Positions 1 through 7,184 of a stretch of 22,022 bases of DNA are shown in pieces. The notes beneath the pieces were generated by a model. It saw only the letters and a program-made list of their open reading frames with translations, made no database searches and was not told where the DNA came from. The DNA is from DYTO01 sp040757795 (GTDB taxonomy: Archaea > Hadarchaeota > Hadarchaeia > Hadarchaeales > Hadarchaeaceae), in assembly GCA_040757795.1 (NCBI GenBank), contig JBFLWG010000015.1, positions 1 to 22,022 on the forward strand, written 5' to 3'. Position 1 is the stretch's first letter; each line of letters opens with the position of its first letter. The translations under genes were made by a program, and so were the position numbers.

Positions 1-2
1 AG

Positions 3-872
3 GACTTCATCTGGGACAAGATAATCTACGCCAACACCATAAAGCCGGCCGAGACGCTGAAGCTGCTCGAGCCCTACAAGCCCCTGGTGACGTACGACAA
101 CCTGGAGGAAATAAAAAAGATAAAAAGCCACTGCCCCAGCGCGGGACTGGTCCTGAGGATAAGGGTGCCCAACACGGGGTCGATGGTGGAGCTGTCGTCC
201 AAGTTCGGCGCGCACCCAGGAGAGGCCGTCGACCTGATCGAGGAGGCGTTCAGGGTGGGGCTGGTGGTGGAGGGGCTGAGCTTCCACGTAGGGAGCCAGT
301 GCACCAACTTCGACAACTATGTGCAGGCGCTCCATCTGGCTTCGTCGATCTTCAAGGAGGTGGAGCTGAGGGGGAGAAAAATACAGATACTTGACATTGG
401 CGGCGGGTTCCCCGTCAGGTACGACCCACACGTGAAATCATTCAAAACCTTGGCGAGAAAAATCAATTCAGAGACGAAGCGTCTGTTCCCGCCGGGCACA
501 CAGATAATCGCAGAGCCGGGCAGGTTCATTGTGGCGAACGCCTGCACGCTGGTGGCGAGGGTGATAGGCAAGGCGTTCAGGGATGGGAAGCCCTGTTATT
601 ACCTGAACGACGGGATTTACCACACTTTTTCAGGCCAGGTGTTCGACCACTGCAAGTACCCGATAAAGGCGTTCAAGGAAGGGGAGAAAAAAATCAGCGC
701 GACTTTCGGGCCGACGTGCGACGCCTTCGACACCATCTCGCTGTCGGACGAGCTGCCCGACCTTGGAATAGACGACTTGGTTTACGCCGAGAACATCGGG
801 GCTTACTCCATCGCGTCGTCGACAAACTTCAACGGGTTCCCGCCAGCAAAGGTAATACACATAAACCAGTGA
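3..872 (+). CDS. Fold-III PLP-dependent amino-acid decarboxylase (ornithine/lysine decarboxylase type), 5' partial
   Basis: This is the C-terminal 289 residues of a PLP enzyme of the eukaryotic-type ornithine/lysine/arginine decarboxylase family, which makes polyamine precursors. The reading frame is open from base 3, so the true start lies outside the window. The internal GTG at 87 is not the start, because conserved sequence (IIYANTIKP, matching the family's IIYANPCK region) precedes it. Also visible are FHVGSQ, the glycine-rich PLP-phosphate loop DIGGGFP, EPGRF, and GPTCDAFD, which carries the catalytic cysteine the second subunit contributes to the active site in this family. The end GAYSIASSTNFNGF is also typical. 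The N-terminal PLP-lysine motif is outside the window. Substrate (ornithine, lysine, or carboxynorspermidine in relatives) cannot be decided here. Acylphosphatase follows 66 bp downstream on the same strand. Confidence 0.9.
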   Translation, partial: DFIWDKIIYANTIKPAETLKLLEPYKPLVTYDNLEEIKKIKSHCPSAGLVLRIRVPNTGSMVELSSKFGAHPGEAVDLIEEAFRVGLVVEGLSFHVGSQCTNFDNYVQALHLASSIFKEVELRGRKIQILDIGGGFPVRYDPHVKSFKTLARKINSETKRLFPPGTQIIAEPGRFIVANACTLVARVIGKAFRDGKPCYYLNDGIYHTFSGQVFDHCKYPIKAFKEGEKKISATFGPTCDAFDTISLSDELPDLGIDDLVYAENIGAYSIASSTNFNGFPPAKVIHINQ

Positions 873-938
873 CTTGGCCGCGCGTCCAGCGGCGAACAGC
901 ACCATTATTTCCTGCGGAAGTTAGCTTGGGATGGTAAC

Positions 939-1214
939 ATGAATGCGCGGGCGCACGCCCTCGTTTCTGGGCGGGTTCAAGGTGTCTTCTTCAGGCATCA
1001 CACTAGGGAGATGGCCAGGCGTCTCGGGGTGAACGGCTGGGTGAGGAACCTGCCCGACGGGAGGGTCGAGGCTGTGTTCGAGGGGGGGCGCGAGAGGGTC
1101 GAGGAGATGCTTGAGTTCTGCCGCCGCGGGCCGCCGGGCGCCGACGTGTCAGACGTCAAGGTTGAATTGGAAGACTACCGCGGCGAGTTCACAGATTTTC
1201 AGATAAGGTACTGA
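939..1214 (+). CDS. acyP: Acylphosphatase
   Basis: This 91-residue protein has the usual length for acylphosphatase, a small cytosolic enzyme that hydrolyses the carboxyl-phosphate bond of acyl phosphates. The signature GRVQGVFFR near residues 11-19 carries the phosphate-binding loop and the catalytic arginine. GWVRNLPDGRVEAVFEG follows and holds the catalytic asparagine. The ATG at 939 is the natural start. A short GGT-containing stretch lies just before it, and an AT-rich box (ATTATTT, near 904-910) sits about 30 bp upstream, so it may have its own promoter. It ends 15 bp before the stop of the convergent surface-protein gene. Its biological substrate is not evident from context. Confidence 0.95.
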   Translation: MNARAHALVSGRVQGVFFRHHTREMARRLGVNGWVRNLPDGRVEAVFEGGRERVEEMLEFCRRGPPGADVSDVKVELEDYRGEFTDFQIRY

Positions 1215-1228
1215 AGCGGGTGGGTTTG

Positions 1229-2401
1229 TTATTTTCTGAGTTTAGCTGCTGCAATCGCGACAGCAGCAACGACTGCCACCACCACAATCACCATTATTAA
1301 CATCAAGTTTGAACCCGCTGAAGCTTGCCTTCCAACCACTGCAAAAGTGGACAATCCAGGCGAGCTGGCGCGGTAGTACAAATATGTTGCGTCGTCCGCC
1401 CCGGTTGATTGAGTCGTCAGTTCAGTCCACTGGCTGTTGACGTTCCTCAACAGTCTTACGGTGGAAGAGTCGATGTTGTTCGCCGCAACCCAAGATTTCA
1501 GGACCTTGAAGTCGATAACGGCGTTGTCGACAGCCACGGAAGTCGCGGCCGTCGGCGTGACATTTATCTCCAGATAGTGGCTCAGGACAGTCCCTTGGAC
1601 AGCCGCCGTCGGCTCAGAAACTGAGGCTGGCTTCTGCACTGTCTGCTGCACCTGCACGGAAACACTCTGCATCGCGGCGCTTGTCGTGATGACCATGCTT
1701 TTCACAAGCTTGTTTTCGGAGAAATCCACAACAACCGCGTTGCTGCTTGACACGATGATTGACGTGATGCCGTTCTCAGTGGCAGAAAGCACTTGCCCGA
1801 CATTTGTGGAAACTGCGATGCTGGCCGACGCCGTGGCGGTGGAGATCGCGGCCGTGGTCGTGGTGGTTGTCGGTGTACTCGTGGTTGGCTGCGTGCTCGG
1901 GGTTGGAGTGGTCTCAGTCTGGGTGGTTGGTGTGGCGGATGGTGTAGCGTCGGAGACGGATATTGTAAGTGAGTAATATCCTGCATTAACCTGGCCCCCG
2001 CCCCTATTGATGGCAATGATGTAAAAATAACCGGACTGAGCCGCCGTTTTTTGGTAAGTTTTTGTTGAATCACCAAACAACGGGCTTGCATATTCAAGCT
2101 CATTTTCAGAAGTCCAAACATCAACACCGGCATCGGCACCTGACCAAGGAGTCATGCTGACGCTGATTGTTTGTCCAGAACTCACGTAAACCTTGTAATA
2201 ATCGGAGCTATCGTCGAGTACTCCTTCCAAGTAACCCATATAGCCGGTGCCAGATAGGAGGGCAATTGTCGCCGCGGTGTCCAAGCTGCTCCCAGCATCA
2301 CCACCACTGCCCATGTCGTTCTGGGCAGCTACTATCCCTACCTGGAAAGCACTGACAAGCAGCCCCAAGCACAATGCGACTGCCAAATTGCTTTTTTTCA
2401 T
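1229..2401 (-). CDS. Membrane-anchored surface protein with PPC-like and PGF-pre-PGF domains
   Basis: This is a secreted, membrane-tethered protein of about 390 residues. From the ATG at 2401 it begins MKKSNLAVALCLGLL, a clear signal peptide probably cut after VAAQ or nearby. Residues about 37-150 resemble a pre-peptidase C-terminal (PPC) beta-sandwich (DDSSDYYKVYVSSGQTISV, GYFYIIAINRGG, GYYSLTISVSD). Residues about 152-187 are a Thr/Pro-rich linker, likely glycosylated. Residues about 215-358 match the archaeal PGF-pre-PGF domain (WTELTTQ, SPGLSTFAVVG). A transmembrane helix (about 365-386) and the basic tail KLRK end it. No PGF triplet for archaeosortase is seen. Upstream in-frame starts at 2407 and 2455 exist. 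I chose 2401 because a TATA-like box lies 26 bp upstream and the signal peptide then starts cleanly. It probably acts at the cell surface; ligand unknown. Confidence 0.85.
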   Translation of the reverse strand: MKKSNLAVALCLGLLVSAFQVGIVAAQNDMGSGGDAGSSLDTAATIALLSGTGYMGYLEGVLDDSSDYYKVYVSSGQTISVSMTPWSGADAGVDVWTSENELEYASPLFGDSTKTYQKTAAQSGYFYIIAINRGGGQVNAGYYSLTISVSDATPSATPTTQTETTPTPSTQPTTSTPTTTTTTAAISTATASASIAVSTNVGQVLSATENGITSIIVSSSNAVVVDFSENKLVKSMVITTSAAMQSVSVQVQQTVQKPASVSEPTAAVQGTVLSHYLEINVTPTAATSVAVDNAVIDFKVLKSWVAANNIDSSTVRLLRNVNSQWTELTTQSTGADDATYLYYRASSPGLSTFAVVGRQASAGSNLMLIMVIVVVAVVAAVAIAAAKLRK

Positions 2402-2423
2402 CAACATGACGTGAAGTTTCAAG

Positions 2424-2432
2424 TTTAAAAAT
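2424..2432 (-). promoter_or_regulatory. TATA-like box of the surface-protein gene
   Basis: On the minus strand this reads ATTTTTAAA, centred about 26 bp upstream of the ATG at 2401. That spacing fits a leaderless archaeal transcript. It lies in the 61-bp gap after iorB, so the surface-protein gene is likely transcribed separately from iorAB. No transcription start has been measured. Confidence 0.5.
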
Positions 2433-2462
2433 GTATTAACGAGGCCGTGCGGCACTTAACAA

Positions 2463-3074
2463 TCATGCCCCAAGCTTGCTTTTCATCCACTCAAAGCCGA
2501 TGTCAAAGGCCTTCAGGTTCACGTCGATGGTCTTTGGCGGGACGCTCGCCTTCACGACCTCCTTGAGTGTCTCGGCCTTGCAAGGGAGCTTCCCGGTGGC
2601 GGCCAGCGCCCCTAGCATCACCACGTTCAATGTCCTGACGTTCCCGGCCTGCTGCGCCAGTGCTGTGCCGTCAATCTCGACCATGCTGCCGCCCAGCTTC
2701 CCGGCCGCGTCCTTTATCTCTTCAATTGTGGGGTATGCCGCGCGCCCGATGCTGACGTCCATCGGCAGCCATGGGTGGATGTTCGTGATCATCATCCCGC
2801 CCTTCTTCAAGTAGTTCACAGAAGTCCTCAATCCCTCCAGCGGCTCCATGGCCAGCACTATGTCGGCGTCCCCCGTCTGCACGAGCGGGGAGTAAACCTC
2901 CTTTCCTATTCTAACGTGGCTGGCCACCGCCCCTCCCCTCATGGCGGCCCCGAAGGTCTCCCCGACCCTCGCCTTCAGCCCGTCCTTTATGGCAGCAGTA
3001 GCGACCATGTGTGAGGCAAGGATGCTTCCCTGGCCGCCGACGCCCGCGATTATGACGTTCAAGTCACCTGTCAT
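2463..3074 (-). CDS. iorB: Indolepyruvate:ferredoxin oxidoreductase, beta (gamma-domain) subunit
   Basis: This 203-residue protein is the small subunit of indolepyruvate ferredoxin oxidoreductase, which with IorA converts aryl-2-oxoacids from aromatic amino acids to aryl-CoA, CO2 and reduced ferredoxin. It starts MTGDLNVIIAGVGGQGS, with the GVGGQG motif of the 2-oxoacid oxidoreductase gamma-type domain, then GETFGAAMRGGAVASHVRIG, typical of IorB. The start is set at the ATG at 3074 rather than the longer in-frame possibility at 3125. This ATG overlaps the iorA stop as ATGA, and GGTGGAAGG just before it serves as ribosome binding site. The four-base overlap indicates translational coupling and one-to-one synthesis. 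The length is normal for the family and nothing is missing. Confidence 0.95.
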   Translation of the reverse strand: MTGDLNVIIAGVGGQGSILASHMVATAAIKDGLKARVGETFGAAMRGGAVASHVRIGKEVYSPLVQTGDADIVLAMEPLEGLRTSVNYLKKGGMMITNIHPWLPMDVSIGRAAYPTIEEIKDAAGKLGGSMVEIDGTALAQQAGNVRTLNVVMLGALAATGKLPCKAETLKEVVKASVPPKTIDVNLKAFDIGFEWMKSKLGA

Positions 3075-5029
3075 CCTTCCACCTTTATCGCCCCTACCGG
3101 GCAGACCTCGGCGCATATCCCGCACCCCACGCAGAGGATGGGATCAAGCCCGGCCTTTCTATCCTTGACGCTGAATGTTATCGCGGGGCAGCCCATCATC
3201 AAGCAGAGCCTGCAGCCTGTGCAGACATCCTTGTCGAATATCATCTTCTTCCCCTTGTACTGCTTCAGCCTCTGCGCCTGGATGGTGCAGACCCTCCTCG
3301 TCACCACTATCGCGAACTTGTCGCTCTGCAGGGCCTCCTCTATCGCCTTCTGGGTGGACTTGAGGTCGAACGGGTCCACAGTCCGGATGAACTCTACCCC
3401 GCAGGCCTTCGCCACCTCCTCTATCGAAAGGACCTTTGCCTGATCGCCGGTCGCTGTGACCCCGGTCACGGGGTCGGGCTGGTGCCCTGTCATGGCCGTC
3501 CAAGAGTTGTCCATCACGAGGAACAGGCCCTTCGCCTTGTTGTAGACTGCGTTGACCACCGCCGGGAGGCACGCGTGGAAAAAAGTTGAGTCACCGGCGA
3601 CAGCGACCACTACCCCATCCTTGTATCCCGCGTGGAACTGCCCCTGCATGAGCCCTATTCCTCCACCCATGATGTAGTTTGTGTCCAGCGTCTCGTACGG
3701 CGCCTCAATCGGGTACCGGACAGATTCCCCAGACGTGCCCGGCTTGTACTCCTTTCCAGATATTCCGTATCCGCCCTGCTCGTAGCATCCTATGTCGCCG
3801 TTGACTATCGGCGCGTTCCCGCCGAACTTTCTGAGGGCCTGCTTGAGCGCCCAGTAGCTCCCGAGGTGCGGGCAGCCTGCGCAGAGGGTGGACGAGCGCG
3901 GGGCCACGAGCTTCTTGACGCCGTCCCTTACGCTTTCCATTTCATCAGGGCTGACCTTCTGCCCCGCGAGCTTTGATATCGCCTTGACCGCGACATCTGT
4001 GTTTATCTCGCCGACCTTGGGCATGTCGCCGCTCAGCCTGCCCAAAATTTTGACTTCAGGGCTGACATCCTTGGCAATGGCCTTCACCTGCGTCTCCACG
4101 ATGGGTTCCCCCTCCTCAACCACAAGGACCGACTTTACCCCCTTCAAGATTTTCGCGACCAGCTTTTCTGGGATGGGTGTCGGGGCGCCAATCTTGAGAA
4201 ACGCGACCTTGTCCTCCAGCCCGAGCTTCTTCATGGCGTCCTGGGCGTAGCTGGCGCCGATTCCGGAGGCTATCACTCCGACCTTCTGCCCCTCCTTGAG
4301 ATTCAGCTCGTTCCAAGGAAGGGTCTCCACAATCTTCTTTATCTCCGGCATGCGCTCGTGGAGCCACCTGTGCTTGTCAACCGCTCCCGGCGGGCCGTAG
4401 ACATCCCAGCGCCAGGGGATCTTCCAGTGCTTGTCGAAGACAGGCTTCCTCTCCAGCTTTGCGATCTTCCCAAGCTCCACGTCCCCCGAAGCGTGGCTGA
4501 TGCGGGTGACCGACCTCAGCATCACGGGGAGCTCCAGCATCTCCGAGATCTCGAAAGCCATCTTGGCCATGTCCTTGGCCTCTTGGGTGTTGGACGGCTC
4601 CAGGCAGAGCATCTCCCCGTACATCGCCACAAACCTTGTGTCCTGCTCGTTCGAGGAGTAGTGGGCGTCGGGGTCGTCCGCGACAGCTATCAGGAAGCCG
4701 CCCCTGACCCCGCTGTAGACCAGAGTCATGAACATGTCCATCACCCAGTTTAGCCCGGCGTTCTTCATTGAGGTTATCGATCGGACGCCTGTGATCGCCG
4801 CGCCGGCAGCGACCTCGAACGCCACCTTCTCGTTCGTGGACCACTCGGCGTGGAACCCCAGCTTGGGCGCTGCCAGGGCCAGGGCCTCCAGAATCTCCGA
4901 TGAAGGGGTCCCAGGGTAGGACGCCGCGAGGCCCACCCCCGCCTCTATCGCCCCCCTGGCTATCGCCTCGTTGCCCATGAGAAGGACCCGCTTGCCCGGG
5001 CTGTCGTCCGCTATGCTGAAACCTGCCAA
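3071..5029 (-). CDS. iorA: Indolepyruvate:ferredoxin oxidoreductase, alpha subunit
   Basis: This 652-residue protein is the thiamine-diphosphate and iron-sulfur subunit of the cytosolic enzyme that oxidatively decarboxylates indolepyruvate and related aryl-pyruvates. The N-terminal pyrimidine-binding domain shows GNEAIARGAIEAG and SYPGTPSSE. CAGCPHLG (383-390) opens the TPP domain, where GDSTFFHACLPA to MDNSWTAMTG (about 479-514) form the diphosphate/Mg2+ site. The C-terminus has two 4Fe-4S motifs: CTGCRLCLMMGCP (603-615; the Cx2Cx2Cx4C spacing is usual for this subunit) and CVGCGICAEVCP (633-644). The start is a TTG at 5029, preceded by AAGGTG at good spacing; it gives the expected N-terminus. 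iorB follows with an ATGA overlap. A divergent small secreted-protein gene begins 58 bp upstream. Confidence 0.95.
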   Translation of the reverse strand: MAGFSIADDSPGKRVLLMGNEAIARGAIEAGVGLAASYPGTPSSEILEALALAAPKLGFHAEWSTNEKVAFEVAAGAAITGVRSITSMKNAGLNWVMDMFMTLVYSGVRGGFLIAVADDPDAHYSSNEQDTRFVAMYGEMLCLEPSNTQEAKDMAKMAFEISEMLELPVMLRSVTRISHASGDVELGKIAKLERKPVFDKHWKIPWRWDVYGPPGAVDKHRWLHERMPEIKKIVETLPWNELNLKEGQKVGVIASGIGASYAQDAMKKLGLEDKVAFLKIGAPTPIPEKLVAKILKGVKSVLVVEEGEPIVETQVKAIAKDVSPEVKILGRLSGDMPKVGEINTDVAVKAISKLAGQKVSPDEMESVRDGVKKLVAPRSSTLCAGCPHLGSYWALKQALRKFGGNAPIVNGDIGCYEQGGYGISGKEYKPGTSGESVRYPIEAPYETLDTNYIMGGGIGLMQGQFHAGYKDGVVVAVAGDSTFFHACLPAVVNAVYNKAKGLFLVMDNSWTAMTGHQPDPVTGVTATGDQAKVLSIEEVAKACGVEFIRTVDPFDLKSTQKAIEEALQSDKFAIVVTRRVCTIQAQRLKQYKGKKMIFDKDVCTGCRLCLMMGCPAITFSVKDRKAGLDPILCVGCGICAEVCPVGAIKVEG

Positions 5030-5060
5030 TTTCGCACCTTCCCTTCTTGTAATAGGGGTG

Positions 5061-5072
5061 TTTTAAATTTTT
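5061..5072. promoter_or_regulatory. Shared AT-rich box between iorA and the divergent small secreted-protein gene
   Basis: The run TTTTAAATTTTT is nearly symmetrical and is the only TATA-like sequence in the 58-bp divergent spacer. It lies about 22 bp before the ATG at 5088 and about 37 bp before the iorA TTG at 5029. It could serve one or both genes. A G-rich stretch (GGGGGG, 5073-5078) before 5088 may act as a ribosome binding site. Confidence 0.4.
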
Positions 5073-5087
5073 GGGGGGCAGTATTAT

Positions 5088-5417
5088 ATGATGAAATCGG
5101 CTGCATTTTTGCTTGCCCTGGCCATCGCGGCCTCTGCATGGCTCTGGATTGTCCCGGCCTGCGAAGGGCAGGAGGGCGAACAGGCACCCACCAGCCCCGG
5201 AGGCGAGACCGAGCCTACACAGCCTACCGATGGCGACAGCGCTAATCCCACCCACCCGAGCTGGCCCGACGAGCCAGCTGACCCAACCACCGACAACCAG
5301 TACGTGCCTACGCCGGAGGGGGCTTACACGCTGTCAAACGAAGCGAAAGTGATATTGACAGTGGCCGCAATCGGTGCCATCTTTTTGGCGGCTTTCATTT
5401 ATTACCGACGGTTGTAA
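5088..5417 (+). CDS. Small secreted, C-terminally membrane-anchored protein
   Basis: I do not recognise a family. The 109-residue product has a signal peptide (residues 1 to about 27, ending near VPACEG). A Pro/Thr/Glu/Asp-rich, probably disordered segment follows (about 28-82). A single hydrophobic helix (about 88-105, VILTVAAIGAIFLAAF) and the tail YYRRL end the protein. The predicted topology is outside N-terminus, inside basic tail. A cysteine in the signal region (PAC-EG) could suggest a lipoprotein, but no proper lipobox is visible. The start could be 5088 or the adjacent ATG at 5091. The next gene downstream on the same strand has the same architecture. Function unknown; a surface or cell-envelope role is inferred from topology only. 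Confidence 0.75.
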   Translation: MMKSAAFLLALAIAASAWLWIVPACEGQEGEQAPTSPGGETEPTQPTDGDSANPTHPSWPDEPADPTTDNQYVPTPEGAYTLSNEAKVILTVAAIGAIFLAAFIYYRRL

Positions 5418-5458
5418 AACATCTTGAAACCTCTGCTTTTTGGTTCTTGGTGAATTTG

Positions 5459-5471
5459 GAAAAAAATTTAT
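5459..5471 (+). promoter_or_regulatory. TATA-like box of the second small secreted-protein gene
   Basis: The run GAAAAAAATTTAT is centred about 28 bp upstream of the ATG at 5495. This spacing supports a leaderless or nearly leaderless transcript starting at that ATG and argues against the longer in-frame GTG start at 5447, which would place the box inside the coding region. Confidence 0.55.
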
Positions 5472-5494
5472 GCTGCATGGTTCCATTTATTGTG

Positions 5495-5854
5495 ATGAAA
5501 AAATTGACGATTGCCCTGCTTGTGATGGTCGCAATGGGGCTGATGGCGAGCCATGCAGCTTTCGCGCAGGAGGAGCCGCCTGACGAGGGATCGATCCCGC
5601 CACAGACATCTACCGACGCCCCCGGTGTCGGTCAGGGCGAAGCGGGAGATAACACGGCCGACAACGCGCCCGGGGGAGGACCCAGTGGGCGCGGTGACAT
5701 CTTTGTGCTGTTGATAGAGGTTGTGGTCATAATCGCCGTGATCGGGGCGATAGTGGCAATAGTGTCAAAGGCAAGGAAGCCCAAGGAATATTACCCTGCC
5801 CCAGAATCCCCGGGAGGCACCCCGAGCGGTGGAAGGGCCCCGCCGGGCTTCTAA
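5495..5854 (+). CDS. Small secreted, membrane-anchored protein with cytoplasmic tail
   Basis: I do not recognise a family. From the ATG at 5495 the product has 119 residues. It begins with a signal peptide, MKKLTIALLVMVAMGLMASHAAFA, probably cut before QEEP. A short acidic, Gly/Pro-rich linker follows. Then comes a transmembrane helix (IFVLLIEVVVIIAVIGAIVAIV) and a tail that starts basic (SKARKPKE) and becomes Pro/Gly-rich. It resembles the preceding gene in plan but not obviously in sequence. The in-frame GTG at 5447 would add 16 residues before the signal peptide and is rejected. The stop is separated by one base from the convergent ACD alpha stop. Function unknown. Confidence 0.75.
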   Translation: MKKLTIALLVMVAMGLMASHAAFAQEEPPDEGSIPPQTSTDAPGVGQGEAGDNTADNAPGGGPSGRGDIFVLLIEVVVIIAVIGAIVAIVSKARKPKEYYPAPESPGGTPSGGRAPPGF

Positions 5855-5855
5855 T

Positions 5856-7184
5856 TTATTGATGTGACTTCACGAGGGCGGCGATTGCTTTTGCACACCT
5901 AGAAGGACAGGAGTAGGAAGGCAGCTTCATGGAGGCGAGCTTGGCTTTCTCCTCGTCCTCGGCTTTCCCTCCGCCAAGCATCACGGGCACCACAGGTTTC
6001 CCGGACTTCAGCTGCTTAGCAATGACTTCAGCTATCCCTGGCATCGGGTCGCCGACAATCGCCATGACCGAGTGGATGTCCCCTGAAGCGACGGCGGCCG
6101 ACAGCACGGCATCATACATCTGGGATGTGGCGCTCCCCGTGAGGTCAAGCGGGTTCCTGATGATGCACTCGGCTGGCAGGCTCTGGCGGAGGCTTTCCCC
6201 CACCTCTTTTGGGAGGTCCACCACGTTCAGGCCGAGCTCCTCGCAAGCGTCCGTGGCTATTATCCCGGCCCCGCCTGAGCTTGTTACTATGGCAACGTTG
6301 GGCCCGGCCGGCTTCGGGAGGCTCGCCAGCGCCTTGCAAGCATCATAAAGCTCCTCCACGCTGTAGACCCGAATCACTCCGGCTTTTTTGAACGCCGAGC
6401 TGAAGACTTGGTCCAGCCCAGCCAGCGACCTTGTGTGGGACTTTGCCGCCACGGCCCCCTTCGCGGTTCTTCCCGGCTTTAGCACCACGACCGGCTTCGC
6501 CGATTTCTTGGCGACATCTATGAACTTCCTCCCGTCCCTCGTGGCCTCCATGTAGATGGCGATCACCTTCGTCTCCGGGTCCTGCGACATGTGGTCGAGC
6601 AGCTCCGTCTCGTCAACATCACACTTGTTCCCGAGCGCCACCAGCTTCGAGACCCCGATGCCGTCCACCTCCGCCCAGCAGCCCATGGCCGCCAGCACCG
6701 TGCCGCTCTGCGATATCACGGAAATCGGGCCTTTGGCCGTCACCAAGGGCCAGCTCGCACAGAGGCCGGACGACGTGCTGTTCAGCCCCTGGCAGTTGGG
6801 GCCGACGATCCTTATCCCGGCGGCTTTCGCTGTGTCCAATAGCTGCTGCTGGAGCTGGGCCCCGGCATCCCCCGTCTCGCTGAAGCCACCTGAAATCACC
6901 ACGGCGGCCTTCGTGCCCTTCTGCCCGCAGTCCTGGATCACTGAAGGGGTGAACCTTGCTGGAACCACTATGACAACAAGCTCGGCTTCCCCAGGGACAT
7001 CCTTGATCGATGGGTAGCACTTAAGGCCGAGCACCTCGTCTGCCTTCGGGTTCACAGGATAAATTTTTCCCCTGAAGCCTGCATCGATTATGTTTTTAAG
7101 GATGGAATAGCCGAGCTTCCCCGGCTCCCGCGAAGCTCCCACCACCGCGACGCTCGAAGGCTCGAAGAAGCTTTTGAGGCCCAT
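5856..7184 (-). CDS. ADP-forming acyl-CoA synthetase (acetate-CoA ligase), alpha subunit
   Basis: This 442-residue protein is the CoA-binding and succinyl-CoA-ligase-like half of an ADP-forming acyl-CoA synthetase, the archaeal energy-conserving step acyl-CoA + ADP + Pi to acid + CoA + ATP. The N-terminal CoA-binding domain shows VAVVGASREPGKLGYSI and YPVNPKADEVLG. VGPNCQGLNS and ISQSGTVLAAM are ligase-CoA motifs. SHTRSLAG (249-256) carries the expected phosphohistidine, His250, but Arg252 replaces the usual glycine of SHTG. The length matches a stand-alone alpha subunit. The ATP-grasp beta subunit is not fused and not in the window. The ATG at 7184 shares one base with the stop of the upstream amidohydrolase, so the two are cotranscribed. 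Possible partner pathway: the nearby iorAB. Confidence 0.85.
   Translation of the reverse strand: MGLKSFFEPSSVAVVGASREPGKLGYSILKNIIDAGFRGKIYPVNPKADEVLGLKCYPSIKDVPGEAELVVIVVPARFTPSVIQDCGQKGTKAAVVISGGFSETGDAGAQLQQQLLDTAKAAGIRIVGPNCQGLNSTSSGLCASWPLVTAKGPISVISQSGTVLAAMGCWAEVDGIGVSKLVALGNKCDVDETELLDHMSQDPETKVIAIYMEATRDGRKFIDVAKKSAKPVVVLKPGRTAKGAVAAKSHTRSLAGLDQVFSSAFKKAGVIRVYSVEELYDACKALASLPKPAGPNVAIVTSSGGAGIIATDACEELGLNVVDLPKEVGESLRQSLPAECIIRNPLDLTGSATSQMYDAVLSAAVASGDIHSVMAIVGDPMPGIAEVIAKQLKSGKPVVPVMLGGGKAEDEEKAKLASMKLPSYSCPSRCAKAIAALVKSHQ

Noticed and set aside
87..872. GTG at 87 as the start of the decarboxylase
   Set aside because: Conserved family sequence lies in frame upstream to base 3, so the gene is simply cut by the window edge.
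1841..1948. Thr/Pro-rich repeat-like DNA inside the surface-protein gene
   Set aside because: It encodes a low-complexity linker rather than a DNA repeat or CRISPR; units are irregular in length and sequence.
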